Of a stretch of DNA of 64,000 nt, positions 23,753 through 32,887 are shown in pieces. Origin of the DNA: Actinoplanes campanulatus (GTDB taxonomy: Bacteria > Actinomycetota > Actinomycetes > Mycobacteriales > Micromonosporaceae); assembly GCF_014647795.1 (NCBI RefSeq), contig NZ_BMPW01000005.1, forward strand, positions 186,001-250,000, given 5' to 3'. Under the pieces are notes generated by a model. It was not told the DNA's origin. It saw nothing but the letters and a program-made list of their open reading frames with translations, and made no database searches. The position numbers were made by a program, and so were the translations under genes. Each line of letters starts with the position of its first letter. Positions within the stretch are counted from its first letter, which is position 1.

Positions 23753-25089
23753 ATCGGCGTGGAAGGGTCGCGGGAGCGGTCGAGGGTCCAGCGGAGCTGG
23801 AAGAAGCAGGCCGCGGCCATCAGCACGGCCGGGACCACGGTGAAGCCGACGAGCAGAGCGGTGTGCGCCGACTCCGGCTGCACCACCGTCCGGCCCTCGG
23901 TCGTCGCGATGAAACCGCCGAGGGCCAGGGCCGCCGAGTACACGTAGGGCCCGACGGCGGTGCCGGTCGCCTCGGTGGCGGTCCAGACCCCGGTGTAGGC
24001 GCCCGCCCGGGCCGCGCCACGGGCCTCGGCGGCCGCCACCGCGTCCGGGACCATCGAGAACGCGAACAGTTGCAGCCCGGCGAAGGCGACGCCCAGCACG
24101 ACGACCACCGCGACGGCCGGCGCCACCCCGTACCCGAGCAGCGGCGCCAGCGATCCGGCCACGAACACCACCTGGCAGATCACCAGGCCGCGCTGCTTGC
24201 CGATCCGCCGCGACACCCGCGCCCACACCGGGCCCGCCACCACGGCCGGCCCGAGGAAGGCGCCCATGAACACCGCGGTCAGCTCGGAGTCCCCGAAGAC
24301 GTGCTCGGTGTAGAACGGCAGCGCGGCCAGGAACAGGTGCGTGGTCGCACCGGTGAACAGATAGGACAGCACCAGCGCCCGGAAGTCGCGGTCCCGCCAC
24401 GCCACCGCGATGTCGCCGAGGGTGGAGTGGGCATCGGCCGCCGGTGTCCGGAACCCGGCGTGCGCGGTCAGCCGCCGCACCCCGGTCACCGCGACCAGCC
24501 CGGACACCACCATGATCCCGGACAGCAGCACCGCCATCCGGGCGTAGTCGCCGCGCTCGCCCGCCGCGACCAGCGCCGGCGCGGCCACCCCGGCGCCGAG
24601 CAGCCCGAGCGTCAGGAACAGCATCCGGAACATGAAGACCCGGGTGCGATCGTGGTAGCCGATCCGCAGGTCGGACGGCGTGGTCAGGTACGGCACCTGG
24701 AAGCAGGCGAAGAGCAGGTTCCCGGCGATGAACCAGCCACCGACCCACAGCGCGGCGCCCGCCCCGGACAGCCCGGCCGGAACGGTGAACATGCCGGCCA
24801 TGGCGACCGCGAGCAGCAGCCCCACCCGCAGCAGGCCGAGCCGGTGCCCGCTGCGGCGCGCGGCGGCATCCGAGCGGCTGCCCAGATACGGATGCACCAC
24901 CACGTCGATGATCTTCGGCAGCAGCAGGGTCAGGCCGGCCAGGAACGGCGTCACCCCGAGCGTGTGGGTGAGGAAGTAGAGCAGCAGCAGGCCGGGGACG
25001 GTCACCCACACGCCCATCCCGATCGAGCCGGTGGCGTACGCGATCAGGTCCCCGGTCCTGGTCCGGGTCTCGGTCTGCTGGGTGGTCAC
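23740..25089 (-). CDS. MFS transporter of the glycoside/cation symporter (MFS_2) type
   Basis: The 449-residue protein has twelve predicted helices and the MFS_2 (GPH/MelB-like) look: LIAYATGSIGMGVWVTV in helix 1, LLLPKIIDVVVHPYLGSRSD after helix 2 (the conserved D in the cytoplasmic loop) and RVFMFRMLFLTLGLL. It would import or export the compound handled by the neighbouring enzymes. The GTG start overlaps the SDR stop (GTGA, 25086-25089), showing translational coupling. The last residues (ILDV) are read from hairpin unit 3 of the tandem repeat, so the repeat forms its 3' end and probably its terminator. Confidence 0.88.
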   Translation of the reverse strand: MTTQQTETRTRTGDLIAYATGSIGMGVWVTVPGLLLLYFLTHTLGVTPFLAGLTLLLPKIIDVVVHPYLGSRSDAAARRSGHRLGLLRVGLLLAVAMAGMFTVPAGLSGAGAALWVGGWFIAGNLLFACFQVPYLTTPSDLRIGYHDRTRVFMFRMLFLTLGLLGAGVAAPALVAAGERGDYARMAVLLSGIMVVSGLVAVTGVRRLTAHAGFRTPAADAHSTLGDIAVAWRDRDFRALVLSYLFTGATTHLFLAALPFYTEHVFGDSELTAVFMGAFLGPAVVAGPVWARVSRRIGKQRGLVICQVVFVAGSLAPLLGYGVAPAVAVVVVLGVAFAGLQLFAFSMVPDAVAAAEARGAARAGAYTGVWTATEATGTAVGPYVYSAALALGGFIATTEGRTVVQPESAHTALLVGFTVVPAVLMAAACFFQLRWTLDRSRDPSTPILDV

Positions 25090-25913
25090 CGGGCGCCCCC
25101 GTGGCGGGCGACGACACCGGCGGCCAGGCCGGCGCCCTCGAACGCGCCGGACCGGATCCGTCCGGCCAGGGTGCGGGCGACGATCCGGTCGGTGAGCGCC
25201 GGGAAATGGCGGGCCAGGAAGAACTCGACCGCCCCGCGGCCGGTGGTCGGCAGGTCCCGGTAGGGGCGGCGGCGCAGGGCGGCCCGCAGCACGGCACGGA
25301 CCACCCCGTCGAGCGGCTCGTAGCGGCTCATGCCCTCCAGCGACAGCCCGGCGGCGGCCGTCGAGTCGTGAATGGGGCTGCGGACCGCGGACGGGTACAC
25401 GCAGGTGACTCCGACGTGGGTGCCGATCTCCAGGCGGAGCGCGTCGGCGTACGCGACCAATGCTCTTTTGGAGGCGCCGTAGGCGGCGGCCAGCGGCAGT
25501 TGCATGACGGCCATCCGCGAGCTGAGCATCACGATCCGGCCCCGCGAGGCGACCAGGGCGTCCACACACGCCGAGGTCACCCGCCACGTGCCGAGCAGGT
25601 TGATGTCGAGCTGGCGGCGCACTTCGGCGCCCGGTGGCAGTTCGGCCGGGGCGGGACCGCCGATCCCGGCGTTGTTGACGAGCAGGTCGAGCCCGCCCAG
25701 CAGCTCGATCGCCTCGGCGACCGCGGCGGCCACGGCGGCGTCGTCGGTGAGGTCGCACGGCAGGACCTCGACCGGATCGTTGACGCGTGGCGCGACGTCC
25801 AGGCCGACGACGCGGGCGCCGAGCGCGTCCAGGCGGGCGCAGATCGCCCGGCCGAACGTCCCGGACGCGCCGGTGACCAGAACACGCATTCCGCGGGGGT
25901 CACGGCTGCTCAT
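25086..25913 (-). CDS. Short-chain dehydrogenase/reductase
   Basis: A 275-residue classical SDR: cofactor loop VTGASGTFGRAI, acidic residue at the end of strand 2 (VVGLDVAP, pointing to NAD), NNAGIGG, and the YGASK (YxxxK) catalytic pair. It oxidises or reduces an alcohol/ketone. The gene is the middle member of an FMO-SDR-MFS operon, with four-base overlaps on both sides (ATGA at 25910-25913 and GTGA at 25086-25089). An alcohol dehydrogenase next to a flavin monooxygenase suggests stepwise oxidation of an alcohol to a ketone and then an ester or hydroxylated product. Confidence 0.92.
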   Translation of the reverse strand: MSSRDPRGMRVLVTGASGTFGRAICARLDALGARVVGLDVAPRVNDPVEVLPCDLTDDAAVAAAVAEAIELLGGLDLLVNNAGIGGPAPAELPPGAEVRRQLDINLLGTWRVTSACVDALVASRGRIVMLSSRMAVMQLPLAAAYGASKRALVAYADALRLEIGTHVGVTCVYPSAVRSPIHDSTAAAGLSLEGMSRYEPLDGVVRAVLRAALRRRPYRDLPTTGRGAVEFFLARHFPALTDRIVARTLAGRIRSGAFEGAGLAAGVVARHGGAR

Positions 25914-27169
25914 GTTGAGGCTCCTCGGGCGATCTCACGGGTCATGGCGGTGACGTACCGGTCGAAGTCGATGCGCATGTGTGGCCGGCCGTGCTCGCCC
26001 CACCGGGCGACGGCCGCGCGCAGGTCGCGGTCGACGGCGCGCCGCTGGTCGGCGGCCGGCGGCAGGGCGTAGGAGCCGGAGAGGTAGGCGGCGGCGAGCT
26101 TGGCCTGCACCTCCACGACGGGGAACGCCGATCCGGTGGACTGCATCAGCCCGACGAACGCGAGGCTCGGATCGTCGAGGTGGAAGACCCGGCGGTAGAG
26201 AGGCAGGCGTTCCGGTCCCTCTCCGAGCCATCGGGAAGACAGGAACGGGATCTGTACGCGGTAACCGGTCGCCCACACGATCACGTCCACGTCGTCGCAG
26301 GTCCCGTCGGTGAAGACCACCTTCGTACCGTCGAGGCGCTCGATGCCCGGGCGCGCGGCCACCTCGCCGTGGGTGAGCCGGTGCAGGATGGTGTCGCTGA
26401 TCGTCGGGTGGTTCTGGAACAGCCCACCGGCCGGGGCGGGCAGGCCGTAACGCTGTGGTGGGCCGACCGCCAGCCGCAGCATCGTCTCGGCGACCCGTTG
26501 CCGCACCCGCCACGGGAGCACGGCCAGGGCGCCGCCGGTGGCGTCGGACGGCCGCCCGAACAGGTATTTCGGCACGATGTGGACGCCGTGCCGGGCGGAC
26601 AGCAGCACCGGCCCGCTCGCCGTGTGGGAGGCGTCGACCGCGATGTCCATGGCCGAGTTGCCCATGCCGACGACCAGCACCCGCCGCCCCTGGAAGACGT
26701 CGGCGGCGCGGTAGTCGTGGGCGTGCATCTGCACTCCGTCGAAGGTGCCCGGATAGCCGGGGTCGGGCAGCCGGGGTGCCCAGTTGTGGCCGTTGGCGAC
26801 CACGACGGCGTCGAATTCGTCAGTCCCGCCGGGATCGGTGGTGACGGTCCAGCGGTCGCCGCGTTCGACGGCGGTGACGGTTTCGCCGTACCGGATGTGG
26901 GCGGTCAACCGGAACCGGTCGGCGTAGGCGGCCAGATATCCGGCGACCCGCTGCGCCGACGGGTAGTCGGGCCAGTCGGCGGGCATCGGGAAGTCGGCGA
27001 ACTCGGTCCGCCCCCTGCTGGTGTTGAGGTGCAGCGAGGCGTAGGTGTCGGTCCACAGGCCGCCGGGCCGGTCACGCCGCTCGTAGGCGACGACCTCGCA
27101 TCCGGCATCGAGCAGCGCCTTGACTCCGGCCAGTCCGGCCGCTCCGGCGCCGATCACGGCGACACGCAT
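25910..27169 (-). CDS. Flavin-containing monooxygenase (FMO/Baeyer-Villiger type)
   Basis: The 419-residue protein has the FAD loop VAVIGAGAAGLAG at its start and the NADPH loop VLVVGMGNSAMDIA near the middle, plus VIVWATGYRV, the ATG-containing motif of N-hydroxylating and FMO enzymes. It should insert one oxygen atom into a nitrogen, sulphur or carbonyl substrate. AGGAG four bases upstream favours the ATG at 27169 over that at 27184. It is the first gene of an operon (FMO, SDR, MFS) facing a PucR-type regulator. Confidence 0.9.
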   Translation of the reverse strand: MRVAVIGAGAAGLAGVKALLDAGCEVVAYERRDRPGGLWTDTYASLHLNTSRGRTEFADFPMPADWPDYPSAQRVAGYLAAYADRFRLTAHIRYGETVTAVERGDRWTVTTDPGGTDEFDAVVVANGHNWAPRLPDPGYPGTFDGVQMHAHDYRAADVFQGRRVLVVGMGNSAMDIAVDASHTASGPVLLSARHGVHIVPKYLFGRPSDATGGALAVLPWRVRQRVAETMLRLAVGPPQRYGLPAPAGGLFQNHPTISDTILHRLTHGEVAARPGIERLDGTKVVFTDGTCDDVDVIVWATGYRVQIPFLSSRWLGEGPERLPLYRRVFHLDDPSLAFVGLMQSTGSAFPVVEVQAKLAAAYLSGSYALPPAADQRRAVDRDLRAAVARWGEHGRPHMRIDFDRYVTAMTREIARGAST

Positions 27170-27259
27170 GGAACTCCTAGTCATATTGTGGTGTTTTCCA
27201 AACCGTAGGCGCTGGCAGCCGGGCTGGACATGGCGTGGAGCACGCGTTTACGGCCCGAG

Positions 27260-27277
27260 GTTGTGGGCCACCACAAC
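27260..27277. promoter_or_regulatory. 18-bp palindrome upstream of the PucR-type gene
   Basis: GTTGTGG-GCCA-CCACAAC is a perfect inverted repeat in the divergent FMO/pucR region. A half-site ATTGTGG lies at 27185-27191 next to the FMO start. This fits an operator for the adjacent regulator. Confidence 0.55.
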
Positions 27278-27295
27278 GCACGGCAGCATGGCCGC

Positions 27296-28402
27296 ATGCA
27301 ACCGTCTGACGGCTGGACCGCCGTGGTCGACCTGATCGAACGTGTGATGGGCGACGAGGATCTGCTGCCGTCGGTGACCGCCGGGGTTCGCGCCACCGTG
27401 CGGGAGGTCTCGGTGCTGCCTCCGTCGGATGTCGCCGGGCACACCCGGGCCCTGCTCACCGCGGCGACCCGGGCGCTGGCCGACCGGCGCGGGCCGACCG
27501 AGGCCGAGCTGTCGTTCGTGGCCGAGCTGGGGGTGACCCGGGCCCGGCAGGGTGTGCCGATCGAGGCGGTGCTCGGCGCGATCCACGTCGCCGAACGCGC
27601 CATCTGGGCCCGGGCCCGGGAGGTGGCCAGGTCGGAGGGGGTCAGCGCCGAGCGGCTCCTGGATGCCCGGGAGCTGTACGACGACTGGGCCGACGCCGTC
27701 CGCGGCCGTCTGATCACCGCGCACCGGGTCACCCGGGCGGACGCGGATCCGCGGCGCAACGACCGGGACGCGGCGATCCTGCGGCGGCTGTTGCAGGGTG
27801 GTTCGGCGGCCGCCCTGGCGGTGGCCGAGGCGGGTCTGCCGGCCTCCGGTGGCCTGTGGGTTCTGGTCGCCCGGCCGGGGTTCGACGAATCCGTGCTGCG
27901 TGAGCAGCCGCCGGTGGTGTGCGCGGTGGTGGACGGCCTGTTCGTGGCGGTACTGTCGCGGGCTCCGTCCGCCCGTGCCGGGACCGCCGGGCTGGCCGGC
28001 CCGGACGACCCGGACCGGCTGGCGCCGGTCAAACGCCTGGCGGTGGCCGCGCTGAGCGCCGCCGAGTCGACCGGCCGCACCGGCGTCGCCCATATCGCCG
28101 ACGTCGCCTGGCAGGCCGCGCTGACCGACCGGGCGGACCTGGCCGCCGTGCTGCTCGACCGGCACCGCCCGGCATGGGCCGCGCTCGGCCCGAACGCGGA
28201 ACCGGTGGCCCACGCCGTTCTGGCCTGGCTGGAGAGCGACCGGGACGTGACGGTCGCGGGTGGGCGGTTGTTCGTGCACCCGAACACGGTGCGCAACCGG
28301 GTCCGGCGGTTCGCCGAGCTGACCGGCATCGACCCGGCCGGCACGTTCGGCGCCACGAACGCCTGGTGGCTCTGCCGTACCTGGCTGCGCGAGGCGACCT
28401 GA
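27296..28402 (+). CDS. PucR/CdaR-type transcriptional regulator
   Basis: The 368-residue protein has an N-terminal helical RsbT-antagonist-like region (residues 1-150, with TRARQGVPIEAVLGAIHVAERAIW), a central degenerate GGDEF-like fold and a C-terminal PucR helix-turn-helix: VAGGRLFVHPNTVRNRVRRF with the typical HPNTVRNR motif. Such regulators usually activate an adjacent catabolic operon in response to its substrate. Here the obvious target is the divergent FMO-SDR-MFS operon, and the palindrome at 27260-27277 is a candidate site. The ATG at 27296 is used because the preceding frame holds the promoter and palindrome. Confidence 0.85.
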   Translation: MQPSDGWTAVVDLIERVMGDEDLLPSVTAGVRATVREVSVLPPSDVAGHTRALLTAATRALADRRGPTEAELSFVAELGVTRARQGVPIEAVLGAIHVAERAIWARAREVARSEGVSAERLLDARELYDDWADAVRGRLITAHRVTRADADPRRNDRDAAILRRLLQGGSAAALAVAEAGLPASGGLWVLVARPGFDESVLREQPPVVCAVVDGLFVAVLSRAPSARAGTAGLAGPDDPDRLAPVKRLAVAALSAAESTGRTGVAHIADVAWQAALTDRADLAAVLLDRHRPAWAALGPNAEPVAHAVLAWLESDRDVTVAGGRLFVHPNTVRNRVRRFAELTGIDPAGTFGATNAWWLCRTWLREAT

Positions 28403-28411
28403 CCCGGCAGT

Positions 28412-28438
28412 GTTACCGACCGTGAAACGTCCGGTAAC
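28412..28438. promoter_or_regulatory. 27-bp dyad, candidate operator of the ROK gene
   Basis: GTTACCG and CGGTAAC flank a 13-base centre; the longer arms (GTTACCGACCGT / ACGTCCGGTAAC) match at ten of twelve positions. It lies between the pucR-type stop and the -10 element GATAAT (28466-28471) of the ROK gene. It could instead be a weak terminator for the upstream gene. Confidence 0.45.
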
Positions 28439-28480
28439 GGAAAGCCGCCATCCGGCCTACGGCGGGATAATCTCGGCGGC

Positions 28481-29677
28481 GTGCAGCGCACGACTCGGCG
28501 CAGCGACCTGCCGTTGCCGGCCGCGCGCCGATCGCCGGACTCCACGGCGGCGGTGCTGCGAGCCGTCCTCGATCATGGGCCGATCGCGCGCAGTTCGATC
28601 GCCCGGGCCACCCGGCTGTCGGCGGCCACGGTCAGCGGCATCGCGGCGTCGTTGCAGGCGCGCGGCCTGGTCCGCGAGGTGCCGGAGGCGGTGGTCCGGC
28701 CGGGCATCGGGCGTCCGCACGTGCCGCTGGACGTGGACTCCGCCGCGGTCGGCGTGATCGGGGTGCACATCGCGGTCCCCCGCGCCACGGTGGCGTTGCT
28801 GAATCTGCGTGGCCGGGTGCTCGTCCGCCATCAGGATCCACACGGGCGCCGCGATCCGCAGAGTGTGCTGGCGGCGGTCGCCGACCGGGTGGCGGCGATC
28901 CACCGGGACTACGGGCGCCGCCGCCGGATCCTCGGCCTGGGTCTGGCCACCGGCGGCTGGGTGGACGGCCTCAACGGTACGGTCGTCGAGCACCCGGTGC
29001 TGGGCTGGCGCGACGTGCCGGTGGCCGCGACCCTGTCCGCCGCCACCCGGCTGCCGGTCCGGGTGGACAGCAACTCCCGGGCCCTGCTGCGTGCCGAACA
29101 GCTGCTCGGCCGGGTCGCCGGCGACGCCCGCCGCAGTGCCGTGCAGATCTTCGTGGGCAATGTCGTCGACGTGGCGTTCGCGACCGGCGGCGTGATCCAT
29201 CAGGGCCCCCGTTCGGCGGCCGGCGCGGTCGCCCACCTGCCGGTCGAGGGCTGCGCCGAACCGTGCTCCTGCGGCCGGATCGGCTGCCTGCAGGCCGCGG
29301 TCGGCGAGCGGGCACTGGTCCGCCGTGCGCTGGCCGCCGGCCTGATCGAACGCCCGGACATCCACGCCGTGGTGGACGCCGCGCTGGCCGGCTCCGCGGG
29401 GGCGGTGGCGCTGCTGGAGGAGCGGGCCCGCCGGGTGGGCCGGGCCGCGGCGCTGCTGCTGGACCTGTTCGACCCGGACGTGCTGCTGGTGTCGGAGGCC
29501 GGCGCGAACCGGGTGCCGGGTTGTCTCGCGGCACTGCGCGCGGAGGTGGCGGCGTGGTCGTCGGCGGGCGCCGACATGACCACCACCGTGCACCCGTCGA
29601 GCTTCCCGGAGAACGTGCTGGCGGTCGCCGGCGGGGCGGTCGCTCTGGATCAGGTCTACGCGGACCCCCCGATCTAG
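28481..29677 (+). CDS. ROK family transcriptional regulator
   Basis: The 398-residue protein combines an N-terminal winged helix (VLRAVLDHGPIARSSIARATRLSAATVSG) with a ROK kinase-like fold. The zinc-binding segment is present (CAEPCSCGRIGCLQA), but the usual N-terminal phosphate loop DxGxT is replaced (VIGVHIAVPRATVA), so it is a regulator and not a sugar kinase. ROK regulators normally sense a sugar or amino sugar. GATAAT ends nine bases before the GTG and there is no Shine-Dalgarno, so it is probably leaderless. It lies directly upstream of the organosulfur-type operon, but a link is not proven. Confidence 0.9.
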   Translation: MQRTTRRSDLPLPAARRSPDSTAAVLRAVLDHGPIARSSIARATRLSAATVSGIAASLQARGLVREVPEAVVRPGIGRPHVPLDVDSAAVGVIGVHIAVPRATVALLNLRGRVLVRHQDPHGRRDPQSVLAAVADRVAAIHRDYGRRRRILGLGLATGGWVDGLNGTVVEHPVLGWRDVPVAATLSAATRLPVRVDSNSRALLRAEQLLGRVAGDARRSAVQIFVGNVVDVAFATGGVIHQGPRSAAGAVAHLPVEGCAEPCSCGRIGCLQAAVGERALVRRALAAGLIERPDIHAVVDAALAGSAGAVALLEERARRVGRAAALLLDLFDPDVLLVSEAGANRVPGCLAALRAEVAAWSSAGADMTTTVHPSSFPENVLAVAGGAVALDQVYADPPI

Positions 29678-29702
29678 CTGGGATTACTAACTTCAGTGGG
29701 GC

Positions 29703-29736
29703 GCAATATTGCCTCCTAAGCCTAGCGGATTAGTAT
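29703..29736 (+). promoter_or_regulatory. Promoter and palindrome of the organosulfur-type operon
   Basis: TTGCCT (29709-29714) and TAGTAT (29731-29736) are 16 bases apart and fit -35 and -10 boxes. The perfect palindrome GCAATATTGC (29703-29712) overlaps the -35 box and is a candidate operator. Confidence 0.55.
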
Positions 29737-29768
29737 GGATTGCGAGCCCGATCGAACGGAGCCCGCAC

Positions 29769-30266
29769 ATGACCGTCATCGTTTCCCGGCCGACCCCGGT
29801 CGACGCCGCCCTGTTCCGCCAGGCCTTCCGCCGTCACGCCGCCGGTGTCGCCGTCGTGACCACCGACGCCGGGCGCGGTGCGGCCGGCGTGACCGTCACC
29901 TCCCTCGCGTCGCTCTCCGCCGAACCACCGCTGCTGTCGTTCAGCGTCGCCGCCACCGGCTCCGTCTGGCCGCACCTGCGCGACGCCGACACCGCGGTCA
30001 TCCACCTGCTCGGCGCCGAGCACACCGCGCTGGCACAGACCTTCGCCACCAGCGGCATCGACCGGTTCGGCGCCCCGACCCGCTGGCGCCGGCTGCCCAC
30101 CGGCGAACCGGTGCTGGAGGACGCCGCCGCCTGGCTCCGGGTATCGATCGAGCACCGCCACCCGGCCGGCGGCTCCCACCTGGTCATCGGCCGGGTCGAG
30201 GAGGCCGAACTCGCCGAGGAAGGCGCTCCCCTGCTCTACCACGCCGGCCACTACCACGCCCTCTGA
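29769..30266 (+). CDS. Flavin reductase (SsuE/HpaC-like partner)
   Basis: The 165-residue protein belongs to the flavin reductase-like (FMN-binding split barrel) family: FRRHAAGVAVVTTDAG near the start, GVTVTSLASLSAEPPLLSFSVA and the terminal HAGHYHAL. It supplies reduced FMN to two-component monooxygenases; the three luciferase-like enzymes downstream are obvious clients. It is the first gene of an eight-gene transcription unit, with a clear promoter at 29709-29736, and lies ten bases before the binding-protein gene. Confidence 0.9.
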   Translation: MTVIVSRPTPVDAALFRQAFRRHAAGVAVVTTDAGRGAAGVTVTSLASLSAEPPLLSFSVAATGSVWPHLRDADTAVIHLLGAEHTALAQTFATSGIDRFGAPTRWRRLPTGEPVLEDAAAWLRVSIEHRHPAGGSHLVIGRVEEAELAEEGAPLLYHAGHYHAL

Positions 30267-30276
30267 GAAGGACGCC

Positions 30277-31341
30277 ATGATCACGATTCCCCGGAAAGCC
30301 CTCCTCGCCGTCCTCGCGACGGTCCTGGCCACCGGCGCCGCCTGCGGCAGCGAGGAGGCCGCCACCAGACTGGAACTGTCCGCCGCCCTGCCCGACAAGG
30401 TCCCCACCGGCACCACGCTGCGCATCGGCGACCCGCAGATCCAGGCGATCCTCGGCGCGTCCGGCCTGGACAAGGAGCTGAGCGACGCCGGCGTCACGAC
30501 CGAGTGGGCCAACATCAGCGGCGGCCCGCAGAGCATCCAGGCGTTCCGCGCCGACAAGCTGGACTGCAGCTCGGTCGCCGACATCCCGTCGCTGTTCGCG
30601 GCGTGGACCGGCACCTCCACGAAGATCGTGTTCCAGGCGGTCACCCAGGACCCGCTCGACCACCCGATCTACAAACTGGGCGTCGCGCCGGGGGTGAACG
30701 TCGCCTCGCCGGCCGACCTGCGCGGCAAGAGGATCGCCTACAGCGCCGGCCAGGCCCAGGGCGCGCTGGTGCTGAGGGTGCTCCAGAAGGCCGGGCTGAG
30801 CCAGAAGGACGTCCAGCTGATCGAGCTGACCAGCACCGGCGACTCGTACGTCACCGCGCTCGGCACCAAGGCGGTCGACGTCGCCCCGATCGGGGCGCAG
30901 AACATCAAGCTGTACGAGGCGAAGTACCCGGGCGCCACCTCGATCAACACCGGCATCCGTGACGACGCGTCCACCCTGTACTGCCTCACCACGGCGGTGG
31001 AGGACGCGGACAAGGCGGCGGCGCTGAAGGCCTACGTGGCCATCCGCACCAGGGCCCTGCTCTGGGCGAACGATCACCCCGACGAGTTCGCGAAGGCCTA
31101 CTACCAGGACTCGCAGAAGCTCAACGAGGCGGACGCCAAGGCGGTCGTCGAGATCAACGGCGACAAGGGCATCCCGGCCAGCTGGGACAACGCCATCAAG
31201 CGGCTCCAGGAGACCGCCGACCTGCTGTCCACCGAGCAGAAACACGACAAGCTCGACGTGACCACGCTGGTCGACCGCCGTTTCGAGAAGGTCCAGGCGG
31301 ACGCCGCCGGCGACAAGGTGGTCACGGGTGATGCGTCATGA
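30277..31341 (+). CDS. ABC transporter substrate-binding lipoprotein (sulfonate/NMT1-like)
   Basis: A 354-residue binding protein with a lipoprotein-type signal peptide (ALLAVLATVLATGAAC, Cys about residue 23). The mature part fits the SsuA/ThiY group: TTLRIGDPQIQAIL, SGGPQSIQAFRADKLDCSSVADIP and ADLRGKRIAYSAGQAQGALVLRVL. It captures the substrate outside the cell and passes it to the permease encoded next, with which it overlaps by four bases (ATGA, 31338-31341). The neighbouring desulfonation-type enzymes point to a sulfonate, sulfate ester or other organosulfur ligand; this is inference. Confidence 0.9.
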   Translation: MITIPRKALLAVLATVLATGAACGSEEAATRLELSAALPDKVPTGTTLRIGDPQIQAILGASGLDKELSDAGVTTEWANISGGPQSIQAFRADKLDCSSVADIPSLFAAWTGTSTKIVFQAVTQDPLDHPIYKLGVAPGVNVASPADLRGKRIAYSAGQAQGALVLRVLQKAGLSQKDVQLIELTSTGDSYVTALGTKAVDVAPIGAQNIKLYEAKYPGATSINTGIRDDASTLYCLTTAVEDADKAAALKAYVAIRTRALLWANDHPDEFAKAYYQDSQKLNEADAKAVVEINGDKGIPASWDNAIKRLQETADLLSTEQKHDKLDVTTLVDRRFEKVQADAAGDKVVTGDAS

Positions 31342-32177
31342 CCGCCACCCTGCACACCGCCCCGGTCACCGTCCCGGACACCACCGATCAGCGCGTCGTA
31401 CGCCGTCGTCTCGGCCCCGGCCACCGCATCCGGTTCTCGTTCTGGTTCGGCCCGACGCTCGCCCTGGCCATCTGGTCGATCGGCTCGGCGACCGGCCTGA
31501 TCAAACCGGCCATCCTGTCCGCCCCGTGGGACGTGGTGGTGGCCTTCCAGGACCAGTGGGTCAATCACGACCTGCTCGGCAACATCGTCGCCTCGCTCCA
31601 GCGGTCGCTGGTCGGCCTGACCCTCGGGGTGGTGACCGGCGCCGTCCTGGCGGTGATCTCCGGACTGTCCCGGTTCGGTGAGTCGCTGATCGACGGCCCG
31701 ATCCAGATCAAGCGGTCCGTTCCCACGCTCGCGATCATCCCGCTGTTCATCGCCTGGTTCGGCATCGGCGAGGAGATGAAGGTCATCACGATCGCGCTGA
31801 TCAGCCTGGTCCCGATCTACATCCACACGCACAACGGGCTGCGCGGCATCGACGGCAAGTACGCCGAACTGGCCGAGACCATCGGGATCAACCACGGCGA
31901 GTTCGTCCGGCACGTGGTGCTGCCCGGCGCCCTGCCCGGCTTCCTGCTCGGCATGCGGTTCGCGGTCACCTCCTCACTGCTCGGCCTCGTGGTCGTCGAG
32001 CACTACAACGCGGTCGCCGGCATCGGCTACATGATCACGCTGGCCGAGCAGTACGGGCAGACCGACGTCATCGTGGTCGGCCTGGTCATCTACGGCATCT
32101 TCGGCTACTGCGCCGACAGCGCCGTCCGCTTCACCGGGAGGAGGGTGCTGGCATGGCGACAGACGCTCGAGGGCTGA
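31338..32177 (+). CDS. ABC transporter permease (SsuC/TauC-like)
   Basis: The 279-residue protein has six hydrophobic helices and the EAA loop of importer permeases (YAELAETIGINHGEFVRHVVLPGALPGFLLGMRFA), which docks to the ATPase. It forms the channel for the substrate delivered by the lipoprotein. It overlaps the preceding gene by four bases and the ATPase gene by 25, so the three importer genes are translationally linked. Confidence 0.92.
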   Translation: MTATLHTAPVTVPDTTDQRVVRRRLGPGHRIRFSFWFGPTLALAIWSIGSATGLIKPAILSAPWDVVVAFQDQWVNHDLLGNIVASLQRSLVGLTLGVVTGAVLAVISGLSRFGESLIDGPIQIKRSVPTLAIIPLFIAWFGIGEEMKVITIALISLVPIYIHTHNGLRGIDGKYAELAETIGINHGEFVRHVVLPGALPGFLLGMRFAVTSSLLGLVVVEHYNAVAGIGYMITLAEQYGQTDVIVVGLVIYGIFGYCADSAVRFTGRRVLAWRQTLEG

Positions 32178-32887
32178 CCACCGAACCGGCGGTCCGCGTC
32201 CGCAACCTGCACCGCAGCTTCAACTCCGACGGGGGTGTCCTCAACGGCCTCGACCTGGACATCGCCCCCGGCGAGTTCGTGGCCCTGATCGGCCGCTCCG
32301 GCACCGGCAAGAGCACCCTGCTGCGGGCGCTGGCCGGCCTGGACCGCGACGTCGCCGGGCACGGCCGGATCCAGGTCCCGGAGTCGGTGTCGGTGGTCTT
32401 CCAGGACTCCCGGCTGCTGCCCTGGAAGCGGGTCCTGGACAACGTGGTCTTCGGGCTGCGTGGCGCCGGCGCGGCCGATCGGGGCCGCAAGGCGCTGGCC
32501 GAGGTCGGTCTCGCCGGCCGGGAGCGGGCCTGGCCGTACCAGCTCTCCGGCGGTGAGCAGCAGCGGGCCTCGCTGGCCCGGTCGCTGGTGCGCGAGCCGC
32601 AGCTGCTGCTGGCCGACGAGCCGTTCGGCGCGCTGGACGCGCTCACCCGGATCCGGATGCACGCCCTGCTGCGCCGGCTGTGCGAGACGCACCGGCCGGC
32701 GGTGCTGCTGGTCACCCACGACGTCGACGAGGCGATCGTGCTCGCCGACCGGGTGATCCTGCTGGACGCCGGGGTGGTCGACACCGACGTCCGGGTGGAG
32801 CTGACCAACCGGTCCCGCTCCGACGCCGGGTTCGCCGAGTTGCGCAGCCTCCTGCTGGACCGTCTGGGGGTGGCCGCCGATGCCTAG
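32153..32887 (+). CDS. ABC transporter ATP-binding protein (SsuB/TauB-like)
   Basis: The 244-residue ATPase has Walker A (GRSGTGKSTLL), Q-loop (FQDSRLLPW), signature (LSGGEQQRASLARSL), Walker B (LLLADEPFGALD) and H-loop (LVTHDVDEA). It energises the importer. The Q-loop context and size are those of nitrate/sulfonate/taurine importers. The ATG at 32153 has GGGAGGAGG upstream within the permease gene. It overlaps the first luciferase-like monooxygenase gene by eight bases. Confidence 0.94.
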   Translation: MATDARGLTTEPAVRVRNLHRSFNSDGGVLNGLDLDIAPGEFVALIGRSGTGKSTLLRALAGLDRDVAGHGRIQVPESVSVVFQDSRLLPWKRVLDNVVFGLRGAGAADRGRKALAEVGLAGRERAWPYQLSGGEQQRASLARSLVREPQLLLADEPFGALDALTRIRMHALLRRLCETHRPAVLLVTHDVDEAIVLADRVILLDAGVVDTDVRVELTNRSRSDAGFAELRSLLLDRLGVAADA

